From Priapulus caudatus (lineage: Eukaryota > Priapulida > Priapulimorpha > Priapulimorphida > Priapulidae): 56,834 nt of DNA. The translations under genes were made by a program, and so were the position numbers. Position 1 is the first letter of the stretch; the number at the start of each line of letters is the position of its first letter. Shown piece after piece: positions 10,294 through 20,963 of the stretch. The notes below the pieces were generated by a model that worked only from the letters and a program-made list of their open reading frames with translations, was not told the DNA's origin and searched no databases. Where the stretch lies: contig NW_014578280.1 in the NCBI RefSeq assembly GCF_000485595.1, forward strand, positions 117,262 to 174,095, written 5' to 3'.

Positions 10294-11314
10294 TTAAGCA
10301 TTGGCTGATACAATGCATGTCCTAAAATTGCACAACATAAAACATGCAAAACATATCTCGCTGCCTAATTTTGTTTCCGTAACATTTAGGGGGCTTGTGA
10401 GAATTTTATACGTTTTAGCCAACCCAATAATGCGCTCAATGTGGACCCTCTTACTAGCAATTTTTCTATCTTTTAGAAGTACCTGCTTTTGAAACTGGTT
10501 TCGCTTCTTTAGGAATGTTGGCATATTTACACCAATATCGTAAGGAGCAAATAAATCGTGTACATTAAACCCTTTATGTACCATTATTTCATCGTTTGGG
10601 TCACACATATTCATGAGGGCACTTCTCTCTACCAAGGCCCTGTCACTTGCAGCACCTCCATGTGCATCTGGGATGTATGTGACCAGCCCCCCGGGGGAGG
10701 CTCCAACAATAACCTTGAGTGTATTGCAATTTTTGTATGTGGAATAGCTAAGCTGTTGGGCTGATGGGTCCTTTGGTTTTTGAATAGGAAATTCCATTCC
10801 ATCAAAAATAATGCGTGCCTTGGGGTAGTTTTTTAAATTCGTTCGGTATGTAAAATCTGGTCAGTTCTTGATCTAGCCAGGTATCCACTTCTTGCCACTG
10901 GTAGTACAAGAAATTTATCCAAGTGACAAAGATGTTTGCCACAGAGTATTCAGAAATGATAAATAGCAGTGATAGCTCCTTATTTGGAGTATGTCGACGT
11001 AGTTTTATAAGCGTGAGGAAGAACTGATTTTGTATATTCAGCTGCTGTGGCGTTCTCCACCTGTATTCCAGCTCATAGGCTGCAGGCCCAAGACTAGATA
11101 AAACATATGAAAACTTATTAAAGTTTTCAAGGCCAGTGTAGAAATGTATAGCATCATCTCTGTCCTGGAAACGTTCAATGCAGATTGGGGGCCACTCCGG
11201 AGTCTGGGTCTGACAAGCTGCAAAGGAACGCTCAGTTGTGTGTTCCTGAGTTGGTGAAGCCTCTTCTGCTTGGTCATCATCCACAACCTCTTCAGCTGAT
11301 GTAATCTCCAGTGA
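10294..11314 (-). pseudogene. Transposase copy 1: HTH and DDE domains, catalytic Asp lost, N-terminus missing
   Basis: Minus-strand frame 10797-10294 encodes the DDE_Tnp_4-like core, and 11314-10802 encodes the preceding HTH_Tnp_4-like region (around LNIQNQFFLTLIKLRRH). The two are offset by an extra A in a run (10829-10834 on the plus strand), the same defect as in copy 2. Codon 10576-10578 reads CAT (His) where copy 2 has GAT (Asp) in MV-D-KGF, the expected second catalytic acid. Upstream of SLEIT the frame runs straight into the GA/CT array of R1 copy b, so the THAP exon and the start of exon 2 are gone. This copy should be catalytically dead. Confidence 0.82.
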
Positions 11315-12512
11315 AGGAGGGGAAAAAGCTGGTGGAGAAGGAGGGGGAGAAGCTGGTGGAGAAGGAGGGGGAGAAGCTGGTGGAGCTTCTCCCTTCTCCC
11401 CTTCTTCCTCCACCAGCTCCCTTCTCCCCCTCCTTCTCCCCTTCCTCCTTCTCCACCAGCTTCTCCCCCTCCTCTTTCTCCACCACCTTCTCCCCTTCCT
11501 CATTCTTCACTAGCTTCTCCCTACTCCACCTACTAGTACTACTCTAAACTTCCTTCGCCTCCCCTTCCCTTCCCCCTCCCCCTCCCTACACTGCTCCTTC
11601 GCTACCCTGTACCAGAACTACGAGAGTGCTGACGATGTTCCACTTATACGCCCGAAACGCCGATAGACCGTGTAGCGCGTGTAGAATCCGATAGAATGTG
11701 TTTGGTATGTGCTTTACTTAATAATTATTTACTTGTATATATAAATATTAATTCTTGTAACAGAATGGGTAAAAAATCAGCAGAAAAAACATACCCAGTA
11801 TTTCACACTGAATATACCATGTTTTTTTCATGTGAAATGTCTTTACATTTCACTCTATTGAAAGGACACGTAATTCCTGTTGAAACAAAATCTGGTATAA
11901 ATAGATGTTAAACAGATACAATCACATGATTTCAAAGTAAAATAAATGATACAGTTCTCTAACAGATAACAGAACATTTTCAATTTAACCGTGAAATTTG
12001 CAAATTGTCTCGCTTTTGCTCATTAAATCAAGGTAATTTCGCATTTATAACTTCTACTGGGGGTTTTCCACTGTTGTTTTCCCTCCGTCAGTAGGCCTAC
12101 CCTAGCTTATTATAATTTAGTATCCTCTCGCAAGTTTTCACGTGCTGCGATTAGTGGCAATAGTGCGGCTGAGACTTTGTAGTCAAAAACTTAATATTCT
12201 GAAGATCATTTTAAGGCTATAGTAGGCCTAGTTATTAATGGATAGGTCCAAGGCTCATTAAGGTTCATCTCGTTGGTCACTGTGGAGAAAGAGTAGGCGT
12301 TTGGTAGAACATAGCCTTCAAGCAATTCAAGCTAATTCAAATTTATTTCGTGATGAATACAACAATCAAGTGGAAAGTGGGGCCCAATGATGGAGAACAT
12401 GGCCCATGGGTCCCAATGAAACCAATGTGCTTGGCTAATACCCAGACCTTAACCCTAACCCTAACTATAACCGTAACCCTAACCATAACCCTAACCATAA
12501 CCCTAACCTATA
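11315..12512. repeat. Dispersed repeat R1, copy b
   Basis: Nearly the same order as 1-1230: a GA-rich arm (11315-11385) turning into a CT-rich complementary arm (11386-11540), the unique body with the stretch TGCTCCTTCGCTACCCTGTA, and TAACCC-type repeats (about 12448-12510). It ends abruptly in the repeats and lacks the final inverted end present in copy a. It separates the two direct copies of the transposon interior (9536-11314 and 12512 to about 14407). Confidence 0.8.
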
Positions 12513-12796
12513 GGAACATGCTTATAACCCCTCACACTGTCCCGTACCTGATACAAGATGGGTCCGAAATGAGGCTGAATCCCAATCACCAATACTACGC
12601 ACAAGTTCAGGCTCAAATGTATATGACAGGTAGGACCAAGTGCCATTTTGTGGTGCACACATTTAAGGACACAAAAGTCTGTAACGTCCCAGTAGATAAT
12701 GTGTTTATTCAAGACATGCTACGTACTCTAGATGACTACTTCGAGAATGTGTTTAAAAAGGTTTATCTCGCGAGACATTTTTACAAAGATTTGTAA
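12512..12796 (+). pseudogene. Duplicated C-terminal fragment of the SWIM-YqaJ protein
   Basis: Repeats 9536-9820 with no visible difference and ends at the same TAA (12794-12796). It has only the tail of the nuclease fold, without SWIM, EPDA, SPDG or EVK motifs. An open frame starting at 12350 reads from R1 through the TAACCC-type repeats into it; this chimeric frame is probably fortuitous. Confidence 0.85.
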
Positions 12797-12840
12797 TCAA
12801 ATTTTAGTCTCATGCTTGAGGTGCTTTAGGTGAAATGCAT

Positions 12841-13380
12841 GGTGACGTGGCGACACGGTTACGTAGCGACGCGGCTACGTGGCGATGCGGTTACGTAGCG
12901 ACGCGCTTACGCGGCTACGTGGTTACGTAGCGACGTGGCGACCCGGTTACGTAGCGACGCGGTTACGCGGCGACGCGGTGACTCGGTTACGCGGTTACGT
13001 AGCAACGCGGTTACGTAGCGACGCGCTTATGCGGCGACGCGGTTACGCGGCGACGCGGTTACGTAGCGACGCGGCGACTCGGTTACGCGGTTACGTAGCG
13101 ACGCGGCGACTCGGTTACGCGGTTACGTAGCGACGCGGATACGCAGCGACGTGGTTACGCCGCGACGCGGTTACGTAGCGACGCGGTTACGCAGCGACAT
13201 AGCGACGCGGTTAAGCGGCGACGTGGCTGCGTGGCGACGCGAATACACGACTATGGGGTACTATGTTTCGGCTACGTGGCAATGTGGCTACGTAGCAATG
13301 CGGCTACGTGGCGATGCCGTTACGTGGCGACGCGGCTACATAGCGACGCGAATACACGACTATGCGGTACTATGTTTCGC
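12841..13380 (+). repeat. CpG-rich minisatellite, copy 2
   Basis: Same array as 9866-10285, identical over most of its length, with about 116 additional bases near 13225-13340 (units such as GGCTACGTGGCAATGC). Expansion or contraction of this array is the main length difference between the two direct copies. Confidence 0.88.
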
Positions 13381-13386
13381 AATAAC

Positions 13387-16300
13387 TTAAGCATTGGCTG
13401 ATACAATGCATGTCCTAAAATTGCACAACATAAAACATGCAAAACATATCTCGCTGCCTAATTTTGTTTCCGTAACATTTAGGGGGCTTGTGAGAATTTT
13501 ATACGTTTTAGCCAACCCAATAATGCGCTCAATGTGGACCCTCTTACTAGCAATTTTTCTATCTTTTAGAAGTACCTGCTTTTGAAACTGGTTTCGCTTC
13601 TTTAGGAATGTTGGCATATTTACACCAATATCGTAAGGAGCAAATAAATCGTGTACATTAAACCCTTTATCTACCATTATTTCATCGTTTGGGTCACACA
13701 TATTCATGAGGGCACTTCTCTCTACCAAGGCCCTGTCACTTGCAGCACCTCCATGTGCATCTGGGATGTATGTGACCAGCCCCCCGGGGGAGGCTCCAAC
13801 AATAACCTTGAGTGTATTGCAATTTTTGTATGTGGAATAGCTAAGCTGTTGGGCTGATGGGTCCTTTGGTTTTTGAATAGGAAATTCCATTCCATCAAAA
13901 ATAATGCGTGCCTTGGGGTAGTTTTTTAAATTCGTTCGGTATGTAAAATCTGGTCAGTTCTTGATCTAGCCAGGTATCCACTTCTTGCCACTGGTAGTAC
14001 AAGAAATTTATCCAAGTGACAAAGATGTTTGCCACAGAGTATTCAGAAATGATAAATAGCAGTGATAGCTCCTTATTTGGAGTATGTCGACGTAGTTTTA
14101 TAAGCGTGAGGAAGAACTGATTTTGTATATTCAGCTGCTGTGGCGTTCTCCACCTGTATTCCAGCTCATAGGCTGCAGGCCCAAGACTAGATAAAACATA
14201 TGAAAACTTATTAAAGTTTTCAAGGCCAGTGTAGAAATGTATAGCATCATCTCTGTCCTGGAAACGTTCAATGCAGATTGGGGGCCACTCCGGAGTCTGG
14301 GTCTGACAAGCTGCAAAGGAACGCTCAGTTGTGTGTTCCTGAGTTGGTGAAGCCTCTTCTGCTTGGTCATCATCCACAACCTCTTCAGCTGGTGTAATCT
14401 CCAGTGACATTTCCGGCTCTTCTTCATGGTATTCCCTTCGTCGCTTCACACGGGCATCCCTCTGTGCAGCTGCCGGAGATGGCTGTGCAGTCCAATCAAA
14501 TACCGATGGGATAGCATCCCGTTTTAGGTATTTATGAAGCGGAGTTGTACCTTATAGGGAAGAGCAATACACTAGTACAGGGTATGGGTAGACAATTTCA
14601 GATATGATTCGTACTGTGAATAAACTCAAACCATAAACGATACGTATCGTGATACAGAGACAATACTGCACATATTACATGGGCAACGTTCGAGACAAGG
14701 TTCTTGACGTGTAGTTAAAATATTTATCCAGTGTTTTAGTTAACTGTGTATTTTTAACTTCATGTAGCTGATGTAACATTTATTGTATGTTGCATTATTG
14801 TGAGAGAAGAACATTGTATTGTAAATAAGGACAAAGAATAAGCCAATAATTAATACAACGTGCATACTACAAGCCAAAATTCTAAAGGCATGATTACTAT
14901 TTAGTGAGGTAGAGTACATAACGTGTAAAGTAATACTATTACATAATTGTGTATGATAATATCAGTTTATTGAACTCGTGAACTGCATGCCATATAAAAA
15001 ATGATGACCTATGTGTAATTGTATGTTTATTAAATATATACTACAATGTGTTTGTAATTTCAATTCCAAGTACAGACTAATAGTTTATCTATTCCTAGTC
15101 ACTATTTATTAAAAGAAATATTACAACATTAAAGACAACAATCAACACACTTAAGACACTTATCATCATCACTTATCAATCATTTAAGACACTTATCAAG
15201 ATCTAACTCAACATAATCAGCAGCACACTTCGCCTGACTAGCCTCTACAACTGTTTCACATCGTAGCAGAACACATGTAGTGAGAAGCGAGAATGTAATT
15301 TATGGCTACAGCATACTGAACTCTATATTTTATAATGTGCCAGAATAGTTCATAGTGATGTCACGATCATCGATTATACTCGATCATCAGTTGAACGGTG
15401 GCTCGAACCAAGCGCTTGGTTGTCAAAATCCATAATCAATTTCATCGAAAAAATAATAATAAATTCGAAATAAATGTAAAACTTGAACAAGAAAGCTTGG
15501 AAAAATGATGAGAATCAGAGATATCATCGCTACTATACAAGTTATCATTTATTAACATACATGTATTATACACACAGTAGTAAACAGTGCAAAACAAACA
15601 GTAAACAGGGTTAAACAAGTACATACATGCACACACGTACATGCACACGACGTTACGCACACGACGTTACGCACACGCAGGCATTCAACACCCCGAGTAA
15701 TCGATTGTAACCGATCATCGGTTACTTGGGTCCAACCGATGATCGATTACGAAATTACAACCGATTGACAACAATATAAATTTTAGTTCATCAGAACCAA
15801 ATAAGTGATAAATTCGCATAGCTACGTCATCAGTAACTTATTTGCCGTATGGGAAGTCTAGTCCACATAGTATATGAAATATTTCATTCATTAGGCTAGT
15901 CTACACTGCTTTTCAGCTAGCTATTCGCGAGTTGTTCTCCAATTCATTATGAGTGAGGGTAGTTTCCGAGTACAATAAAAGTCTACGATTACATTCTGTT
16001 ACCCGCAATTACTAGCTTGAATTTCACTGTTTCGTATGAAATTGCGAGACCGGCGGTAGTATACTATAGGTACCAAATCACAACTAGACACCCAGTACAG
16101 TAGCAGTACAGTAGGCAGTATACAGATTGGTATGAATTTAATTCAATTCAAATTCAAAAAATTTATTTATCACCATAATTTGCAAAAACACAATGATGCA
16201 GAAAACATTATTTTGAAGGGTGAAGGGGTAGCAAAAGACCATAGGGTCATCAAGTCAGCTATCCCGCTATATGTACAGTAGACATAATATGGAGCACCAG

Positions 16301-16989
16301 ATATTTGCTGTATTGCAAATGAGAAAAAATTGAAATAAATTTGCAAATAAAAGTAAAGTAAAGGTGCAGTATATACAGTGGTAACATACAAGAACAGTAA
16401 TCAGTTGACAGTACTGTAGGATACAATAAAAAAATTTGTAAAGAAGAAGATATATGAGTTAATTTTGATATCTTCATATCGTAAGTGATGTAAATGCAGC
16501 GATACAGTACAAGCACAATTATGACAATACTGCACTAACTCGGATGAAAGCACATGTACAATAACAGAGATAACAAGTACATTGAGATTACAGTATGTCA
16601 GATTACAGTACTTGGTTGGAATAGATTGAGATAAATTCACATCTTGGGTGCAGTATATACAGTCATACAGTATACAGGCATCAAAATACTATACTAATTC
16701 AATATAAGCATATATACAAGCGGTAATAATAAGTACATTCCCGATTCCGCAAGAAGCTAGTTATTGCCTGATGAGTGATAGCGATAGTGTGACGTTACCT
16801 ACCATGACATGTTACCGACTTGTAATCAGAATCAAGAAAGTGTGCTCGGCACACCAAACTAGTGGATTTTGGTACCCACTTATCTCGTCTTATTGCAATT
16901 ATCCACTTTCTGCTTAGCAGTGGATCTCTCGGAAACTGATGCCCTCCTTTCTCACAACACTTCGGTACGCAGCAGCAAGTTGCCGGCAT
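13387..16989 (-). CDS. THAP-HTH-DDE transposase, ISL2EU-like (two exons, one frameshift)
   Basis: Exon 1 (16989-16803) encodes a THAP zinc finger. It starts MPATCCCVPKC and ends CRAH...F, with the C2CH ligands in place and the FPRDP and KW landmarks of the fold. A GTAGGT donor follows. Exon 2 starts at 14550 after an AG, and the split Gly codon keeps phase. Exon 2 holds an HTH_Tnp_4-like domain (about 14150-14000) and a DDE_Tnp_4-like core. Its acids are the Asp of IIFDGMEF (13894-13896), the Asp of MVDKGF (13669-13671) and the Glu of HIERIIG; the stop is at 13387. One extra A in the run at 13922-13927 shifts the frame between HTH and DDE. Without it the two exons would give 450 codons including the stop. 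It would cut and paste the element. The same indel in copy 1 means the duplication came after it, or that it is functional. Confidence 0.82.
14551..16802 (-). other. Transposase intron
   Basis: 2.25-kb AT-rich intron bounded on the minus strand by GTAGGT (16802) and an AG at 14552-14551. It contains the MITE-like repeat at about 15345-15785 and otherwise no recognisable gene. The A/T-rich stretch around 16135-16180 carries AATTC-type short repeats. Confidence 0.7.
15345..15785 (-). repeat. MITE-like dispersed repeat M1, copy 1
   Basis: Matches 49115-49405 in reverse orientation. Both ends are full of CGATCATCG/CGATGATCG motifs in inverted arrangement, and the outer edges read TGTCACGATC and TTGTCAATCG when oriented inward. 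The core (TACTACTGTGTGTATAATAC) is shared. This copy has roughly 50 extra internal bases and a duplicated ACGTTACGCACACG block near 15650. Probably a non-autonomous DNA transposon; no clear target duplication was identified. Confidence 0.65.
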
Positions 16990-17012
16990 ATTGTCAACAA
17001 ACAAGCGAACAG

Positions 17013-17077
17013 TGACCAGAGTAGAACCGGAGTTTATTGCAGCACCACCAAGCGGCCAAAATATCGCTCGGGTCCTC
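17013..17077 (-). repeat. Right terminal inverted repeat of the ISL2EU-like element
   Basis: Reverse complement starts GAGGACCCGAGC, identical in its first 12 bases to 7796-7807, and is followed on the outside by AT (17078-17079). It lies just upstream of the THAP start codon (16989 on the minus strand), leaving a very short 5' leader for the transposase. Confidence 0.78.
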
Positions 17078-17078
17078 A

Positions 17079-17702
17079 TTGGGAGAATGCTTTTCCAAAA
17101 CCCCAGAATTCCCATATATATTAGCATCACGCGCACTAACGGCTAACACTGCGCCCGGTTGTACTGTAGAAATAGAGGGTAGATGTGTTAACTCATTACT
17201 TGATACTGGAGCTGACCTTTCCTTATTAGGAGCGAGACAGTGGCGAGCAATCTCACTCTCTCGACGTACGATGGTAGTAAAGACGCGGTATTCCACGCTG
17301 TTGTCAGCCAGTGGGCATTTCCTATCAGTATTAGGGGCGGTTAGACTAACAGTGGTAATAGGGGGGCGTAAGTATTCAGTTGTTTTCCATGTAGTAGCCG
17401 ATTTACCCAGACCGTGTGTATTAGGGGTGGATTTTTTGCGTACAAATAGAGCTATAGTAGATTTTAGGAGGAATGTCTTGCAGCTGGGATCAGCTACGCT
17501 TCCATTAGTCTCACCTAGTCGTACGAAATCACTGGTCGCTGCACGAGCAGCAGCTGTTACACAGCCACGGCGTACGCGCAGGGGTGGTCGATTGATCGCG
17601 CCTAAGAGTATAAGTCGGAGGGCGCGGTATCACGTTACAAGCGTGGATAATCACGCGCAAGCATGTACAAGGGGAAGTCGCGTTTTCCCTCTCGCATCCT
17701 AA
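17079..17702 (+). pseudogene. pro: Element B aspartic protease
   Basis: First part of pol after the nested transposon. The catalytic motif LLDTGADLSLL has its Asp at 17202-17204. About 75 residues later comes a VLGVDFLR segment, the ILG-D landmark of retroelement proteases. The protein would dimerise to cleave Gag-Pol. The frame runs to a TAA at 17700-17702; an overlapping frame beginning at 17663 continues to 17941, so a frameshift near 17670 separates protease from the linker into RT. Confidence 0.82.
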
Positions 17703-17949
17703 CTAATAGTCTCGACAGACCTAATGATCTAACAGCAAGTATAAATTCTCACACAGGATTAATACATAAGGTTACTGATACGCCAACCGTGTCAGTCCAA
17801 AGTCCGCCAAACGGGAAGAGGGGGTTATTTACAATTAAGAGGGCGGGCGCGATAGAGCCAGATGTGGGTACGGCAGGCAGGCAGCGCGCATCGGCAAACA
17901 TATTGGATTGGACGGGCAGTAAGCCATGTGGTAGATGTTAAGCAGCAGC

Positions 17950-19370
17950 GGTGTATATTACTGCTATTAGAATCCAATGCGCGTGTTTTTGCAGTATCGG
18001 ATAGAGACCTGGGACGGACGACCGTCATGGAATTTCAAATAAAAACGGAAACTAATCGGCCAATTTGAACAAAACCTTACAGACTATCAGCCGTGCATGC
18101 ACAGATAGTACAAACGAAAATTGACGCACTGTTGGAGGTGGGAATCATAGAGCCGTCACAGTCCCCATGGGCCGCGGGTGTTCTAATAGTGCCTAAGAAG
18201 GATGGAGAGTGGAGAATGTGTGTTGATTTTAGAAAGTTAAACTCCATAACGATAAAGGAAAATCATCCGTTGCCTCAAATAAATGACATTCTCCATGAGT
18301 TAAGTGGAGCGCATATATTCTCGACATTGGATTTGCGATCGGCATATCATCAATTACCCATCGTGCCACGGGATAGACATAAAACTAGTTTTGTTACGAC
18401 GGGGGGACAGTGGTCTTATCGTTCTCTTCCTTTTGGATTATGCAACGAGCCTTCTGCATTTCAGAGACTCATGCATTCCGTGCTTCAGGGATTGGTGGGT
18501 AAATTTGTCATTGTATATATTGATGATATTGTTGTGCATAGCGCCGATTTCGATTCACACGTGAAACATTTGTTGCAGGTTTTCGCAAGATTGCGATCTG
18601 CTAATTTAAAATGAAAATTAACTAAATGTTGTTTTCTTCGTGTCTATTCAATTTTTAGGGCACATCATCGATTCTATAGGAATTAGGCCCGACCCAGGCT
18701 AGATACGTGCCGTGCTTGATTTGCAGCCTCCCACGACGCCTACCGATGTCAGGCGTTTCCAAGGGCTAAGTGGCTATTACCGTAAATTTATGAGGTTATG
18801 CTGCGATTGCACGCCCTCTCACGCTGCTAACGGGTAAGTCGGTAACATTTAAGTGGACGTCGGAGGAACAGAAGGCGTTCGAAGCATTAAAAGAAGCTCT
18901 TACTTCCGCTCCGGTTCTGGCATTAGCCTCACCCGACAGAGATTTCTCTTTGTATTGTGACGCTTCAAATCATACAGTCGCTTCTGTTTTGACGCAGGTA
19001 GCGGACGATGGAGGTGAGCATGTTATTCTGTATCTTAGTAAACAGTTAGTCGGAGCACAACTCAGGTGGGCCATGGTCGAGAAGGAAGCGTATGCGGTGA
19101 TATTTTCTTTATTAACATGGAAGCATTTTTTACTAGGACGCAGAACAATAATTTATGTTGATCATAAACCCTTACGTTATCTACTAACGGTGAAAACATT
19201 GACTAACGCTCGCTTGCAGAGATGGGCAGTCATACTGTCTGGGTTTGACCTGCATATAGAATTCAGACCAGGTACGTAGAATATTCAAGCAGACGCGCTC
19301 AGCAGGCTGGCGACAACCCCAGTCCAGGGGGAGGCTGCCAACGAGAGTGAGAGTGAGTGAGCGTGAGAGT
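17950..19370 (+). pseudogene. pol: Element B reverse transcriptase and RNase H
   Basis: The RT frame carries a TGA at 18066-18068 and is then open from 18069 to a stop at 18612-18614. It includes the fingers motif VPKKDGEWRMCVDFRKLN, the palm motif FSTLDLRSAYHQ, LPFGLCNEPSAFQRLM and the catalytic YIDD at 18516-18527. The thumb and connection (18615-18950) are readable only by changing frame several times, with LGHI-like and RRFQGLSGYYRKF-like segments split by stops. RNase H continues at 18950-19279 (YCDAS, VEKEAYA, VDHKPL) and its last Asp (ADALSRL) lies after a TAG near 19277. Typical gypsy order and spacing; the copy is inactive. Confidence 0.85.
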
Positions 19371-19604
19371 GTAGCGAACGCATGTTTTGAGGTCGACGCA
19401 GTCCCAGCTAGGAAGCTGGGTCAACGACCCGCAGCAGCCTATTAATACCAACCCACCATCGCGCGCGCCCTCCAGTGTTACAAATAGAGCGGAATTTCGC
19501 GACTTGCAAAAACAGGACAGGACGTAGAACTGGCAACCATTATAAATTTTTTGACCCAACCGCATGTAACTTTACGCTAAATTAAATTAATCGAGGCATA
19601 TTAT

Positions 19605-20756
19605 ATGGAGGAGGGGATTTTATGTCATCTACTTACGACTTCCACTGCTGATCCCCCCCTTTCACAAGTCGTAATACCGCGCTCGTTAGTAGAGGCTGTT
19701 ATGTATGCATGTCACTCGTCGCCGCATGCTGCACACCTTGGGTTTGATAAAACATACCGTAAAATAGCGAATAAATATTTTTGGCCACGCATTTATCAGC
19801 AAATTCACAAATATGTTAAGGAATGTGTGCCGTGTAATGCTAGGAAGTTACGGAGAGTCAACACTCCACTGCACGAAGCCCCTATGCCGACAGCGGTCAT
19901 TGAGACAGTCAGCATAGATGTCGTAGGGCCGTTGCCGATGACAGAAGACGGGTATAGATATATAGTTACGTTTGTAGATCTTTACTCCGCGTACCCTGAA
20001 TGCTACTGCACGACTAATAAGTCATCAGCAACTATTCCTAATTTAATTCTAAATTCATACATCCCGACGCATGGCTGTCCACTGCGTTTTCTTACAGACC
20101 GAGGGTTGGAATTTTGTAATTCCTTGATGAAGCGAATTTCAGAAGTCTTCAGGATACATCACGTCAAGACGGCCCCATTTCATCCCGCGTCCAACGCGGT
20201 ATGCGAAGTGTTTCATCGCACGCTGAACAATATGTTAGCCTGCTTAGTAAGTTCTCGACATACAGAATGGAACCAGGTGTTAGGACCCATTCTTTTTGCG
20301 TACAGGACGGCAGAACATAGTACAAAGGGATTTTCACCCTTCTACCTCATGTACGGCAGACCCCCGGTGCTCCCCTTAGACACACTGTTATTACCACGTG
20401 GCCGTCTGTATGCAAGCGATCCAGTATCAATCGCGATAGATAACATGCATCAAGCGTGCACGCTTATGCATCAACGCACCGCGCGAGTGCGAGAACGTAA
20501 TAAGAAGTTGTATGACCGTCGAGCGAGGAATCAACAATTTGCGGTAGGTGACGAGGTTTATTGGTATAATCCTACAGTCATACCCGGAGCCAGTCGGAAG
20601 TTAGCTTCGTATTGGCGACCGTATCATGTAATACATGAGAAATTATCTCTGGTACAGTTCCGGATTAGGCATGCGCGTACGGGTAATATGCGTAATGTAC
20701 ACGTCGACCATCTCAGGTTTGCATACCCTAGCGGAAAATATGGGGTGAAACACTAA
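19605..20756 (+). CDS. pol: Element B integrase
   Basis: Open 383-codon frame. The zinc finger is H37-x6-H44 with C74-x2-C77. The core has D105, D165 (TDRGLEF) and E201, a DD35E spacing. A C-terminal GPY/F-like segment (KLASYWRPYHVIHE, about residues 343-356) precedes the end. The upstream 19371-19604 linker to RNase H is disrupted, so the Met at 19605 is only the first Met of the open stretch, not a natural start. Integrase would join the LTR ends to host DNA, producing the 4-bp ATAT duplication seen here. This is the best preserved domain of element B. Confidence 0.85.
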   Translation: MEEGILCHLLTTSTADPPLSQVVIPRSLVEAVMYACHSSPHAAHLGFDKTYRKIANKYFWPRIYQQIHKYVKECVPCNARKLRRVNTPLHEAPMPTAVIETVSIDVVGPLPMTEDGYRYIVTFVDLYSAYPECYCTTNKSSATIPNLILNSYIPTHGCPLRFLTDRGLEFCNSLMKRISEVFRIHHVKTAPFHPASNAVCEVFHRTLNNMLACLVSSRHTEWNQVLGPILFAYRTAEHSTKGFSPFYLMYGRPPVLPLDTLLLPRGRLYASDPVSIAIDNMHQACTLMHQRTARVRERNKKLYDRRARNQQFAVGDEVYWYNPTVIPGASRKLASYWRPYHVIHEKLSLVQFRIRHARTGNMRNVHVDHLRFAYPSGKYGVKH

Positions 20757-20773
20757 CCGATACTTTACCTAGA

Positions 20774-20962
20774 CAGGGGGCGGCAGTGTCACCACTGCGA
20801 AAGGAGGAGGAAACGACGCCAAATGACAGACCCCAGCATGCGTACGATGCTGAGGATAATAATGGCGGGCAAATTTCCTTGCAGTGGGAGGAGGACGAAA
20901 TCCCACTGGCCAGACTCCGTGAACGCCAGGGAGTGGCACTGCGTTCCCAGGGGGATCTTTAA
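20774..20962 (+). pseudogene. C-terminal tail of element B pol, in another frame
   Basis: After the integrase frame ends, a different frame is open from about 20774 to TAA at 20960-20962. It encodes a charged Glu/Asp- and Arg-rich tail. It likely belonged to Pol before a frameshift near 20757-20773. Its stop is followed by a single A and then the candidate env ATG at 20964. Confidence 0.5.
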
Positions 20963-20963
20963 A

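Larger units (their letters stand above)
7796..17077. mobile_element. Nested DNA transposon, ISL2EU-like (THAP-DDE transposase plus SAP-SWIM-YqaJ protein)
   Basis: The terminal inverted repeats begin GAGGACCCGAGC and extend imperfectly for about 60 bp (left 7796-7860, right about 17013-17077). AT flanks both ends (7794-7795 and 17078-17079), consistent with a 2-bp AT target duplication. Inside are two convergent genes: a plus-strand SAP, SWIM and YqaJ-nuclease gene at the left and a minus-strand THAP-HTH-DDE transposase at the right. That gene pair and an AT duplication fit what is known of the ISL2EU group. The 9.3-kb length is inflated by a direct duplication of about 1.8 kb with an R1 copy between, and by a MITE in the transposase intron. 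The element sits exactly at the gag-pol junction of element B. Confidence 0.82.

Noticed and set aside
12350-12796. 148-codon frame joining R1 to the YqaJ tail
   Set aside because: The N-terminal half is TAACCC-type repeat read as Thr-Leu-Thr-Ile; the join sits at a duplication breakpoint.
13927-13932. Canonical -1 programmed frameshift site between HTH and DDE
   Set aside because: The A run resembles a slippery heptamer, but the required shift is +1 (or -2), so a standard -1 site does not fit.
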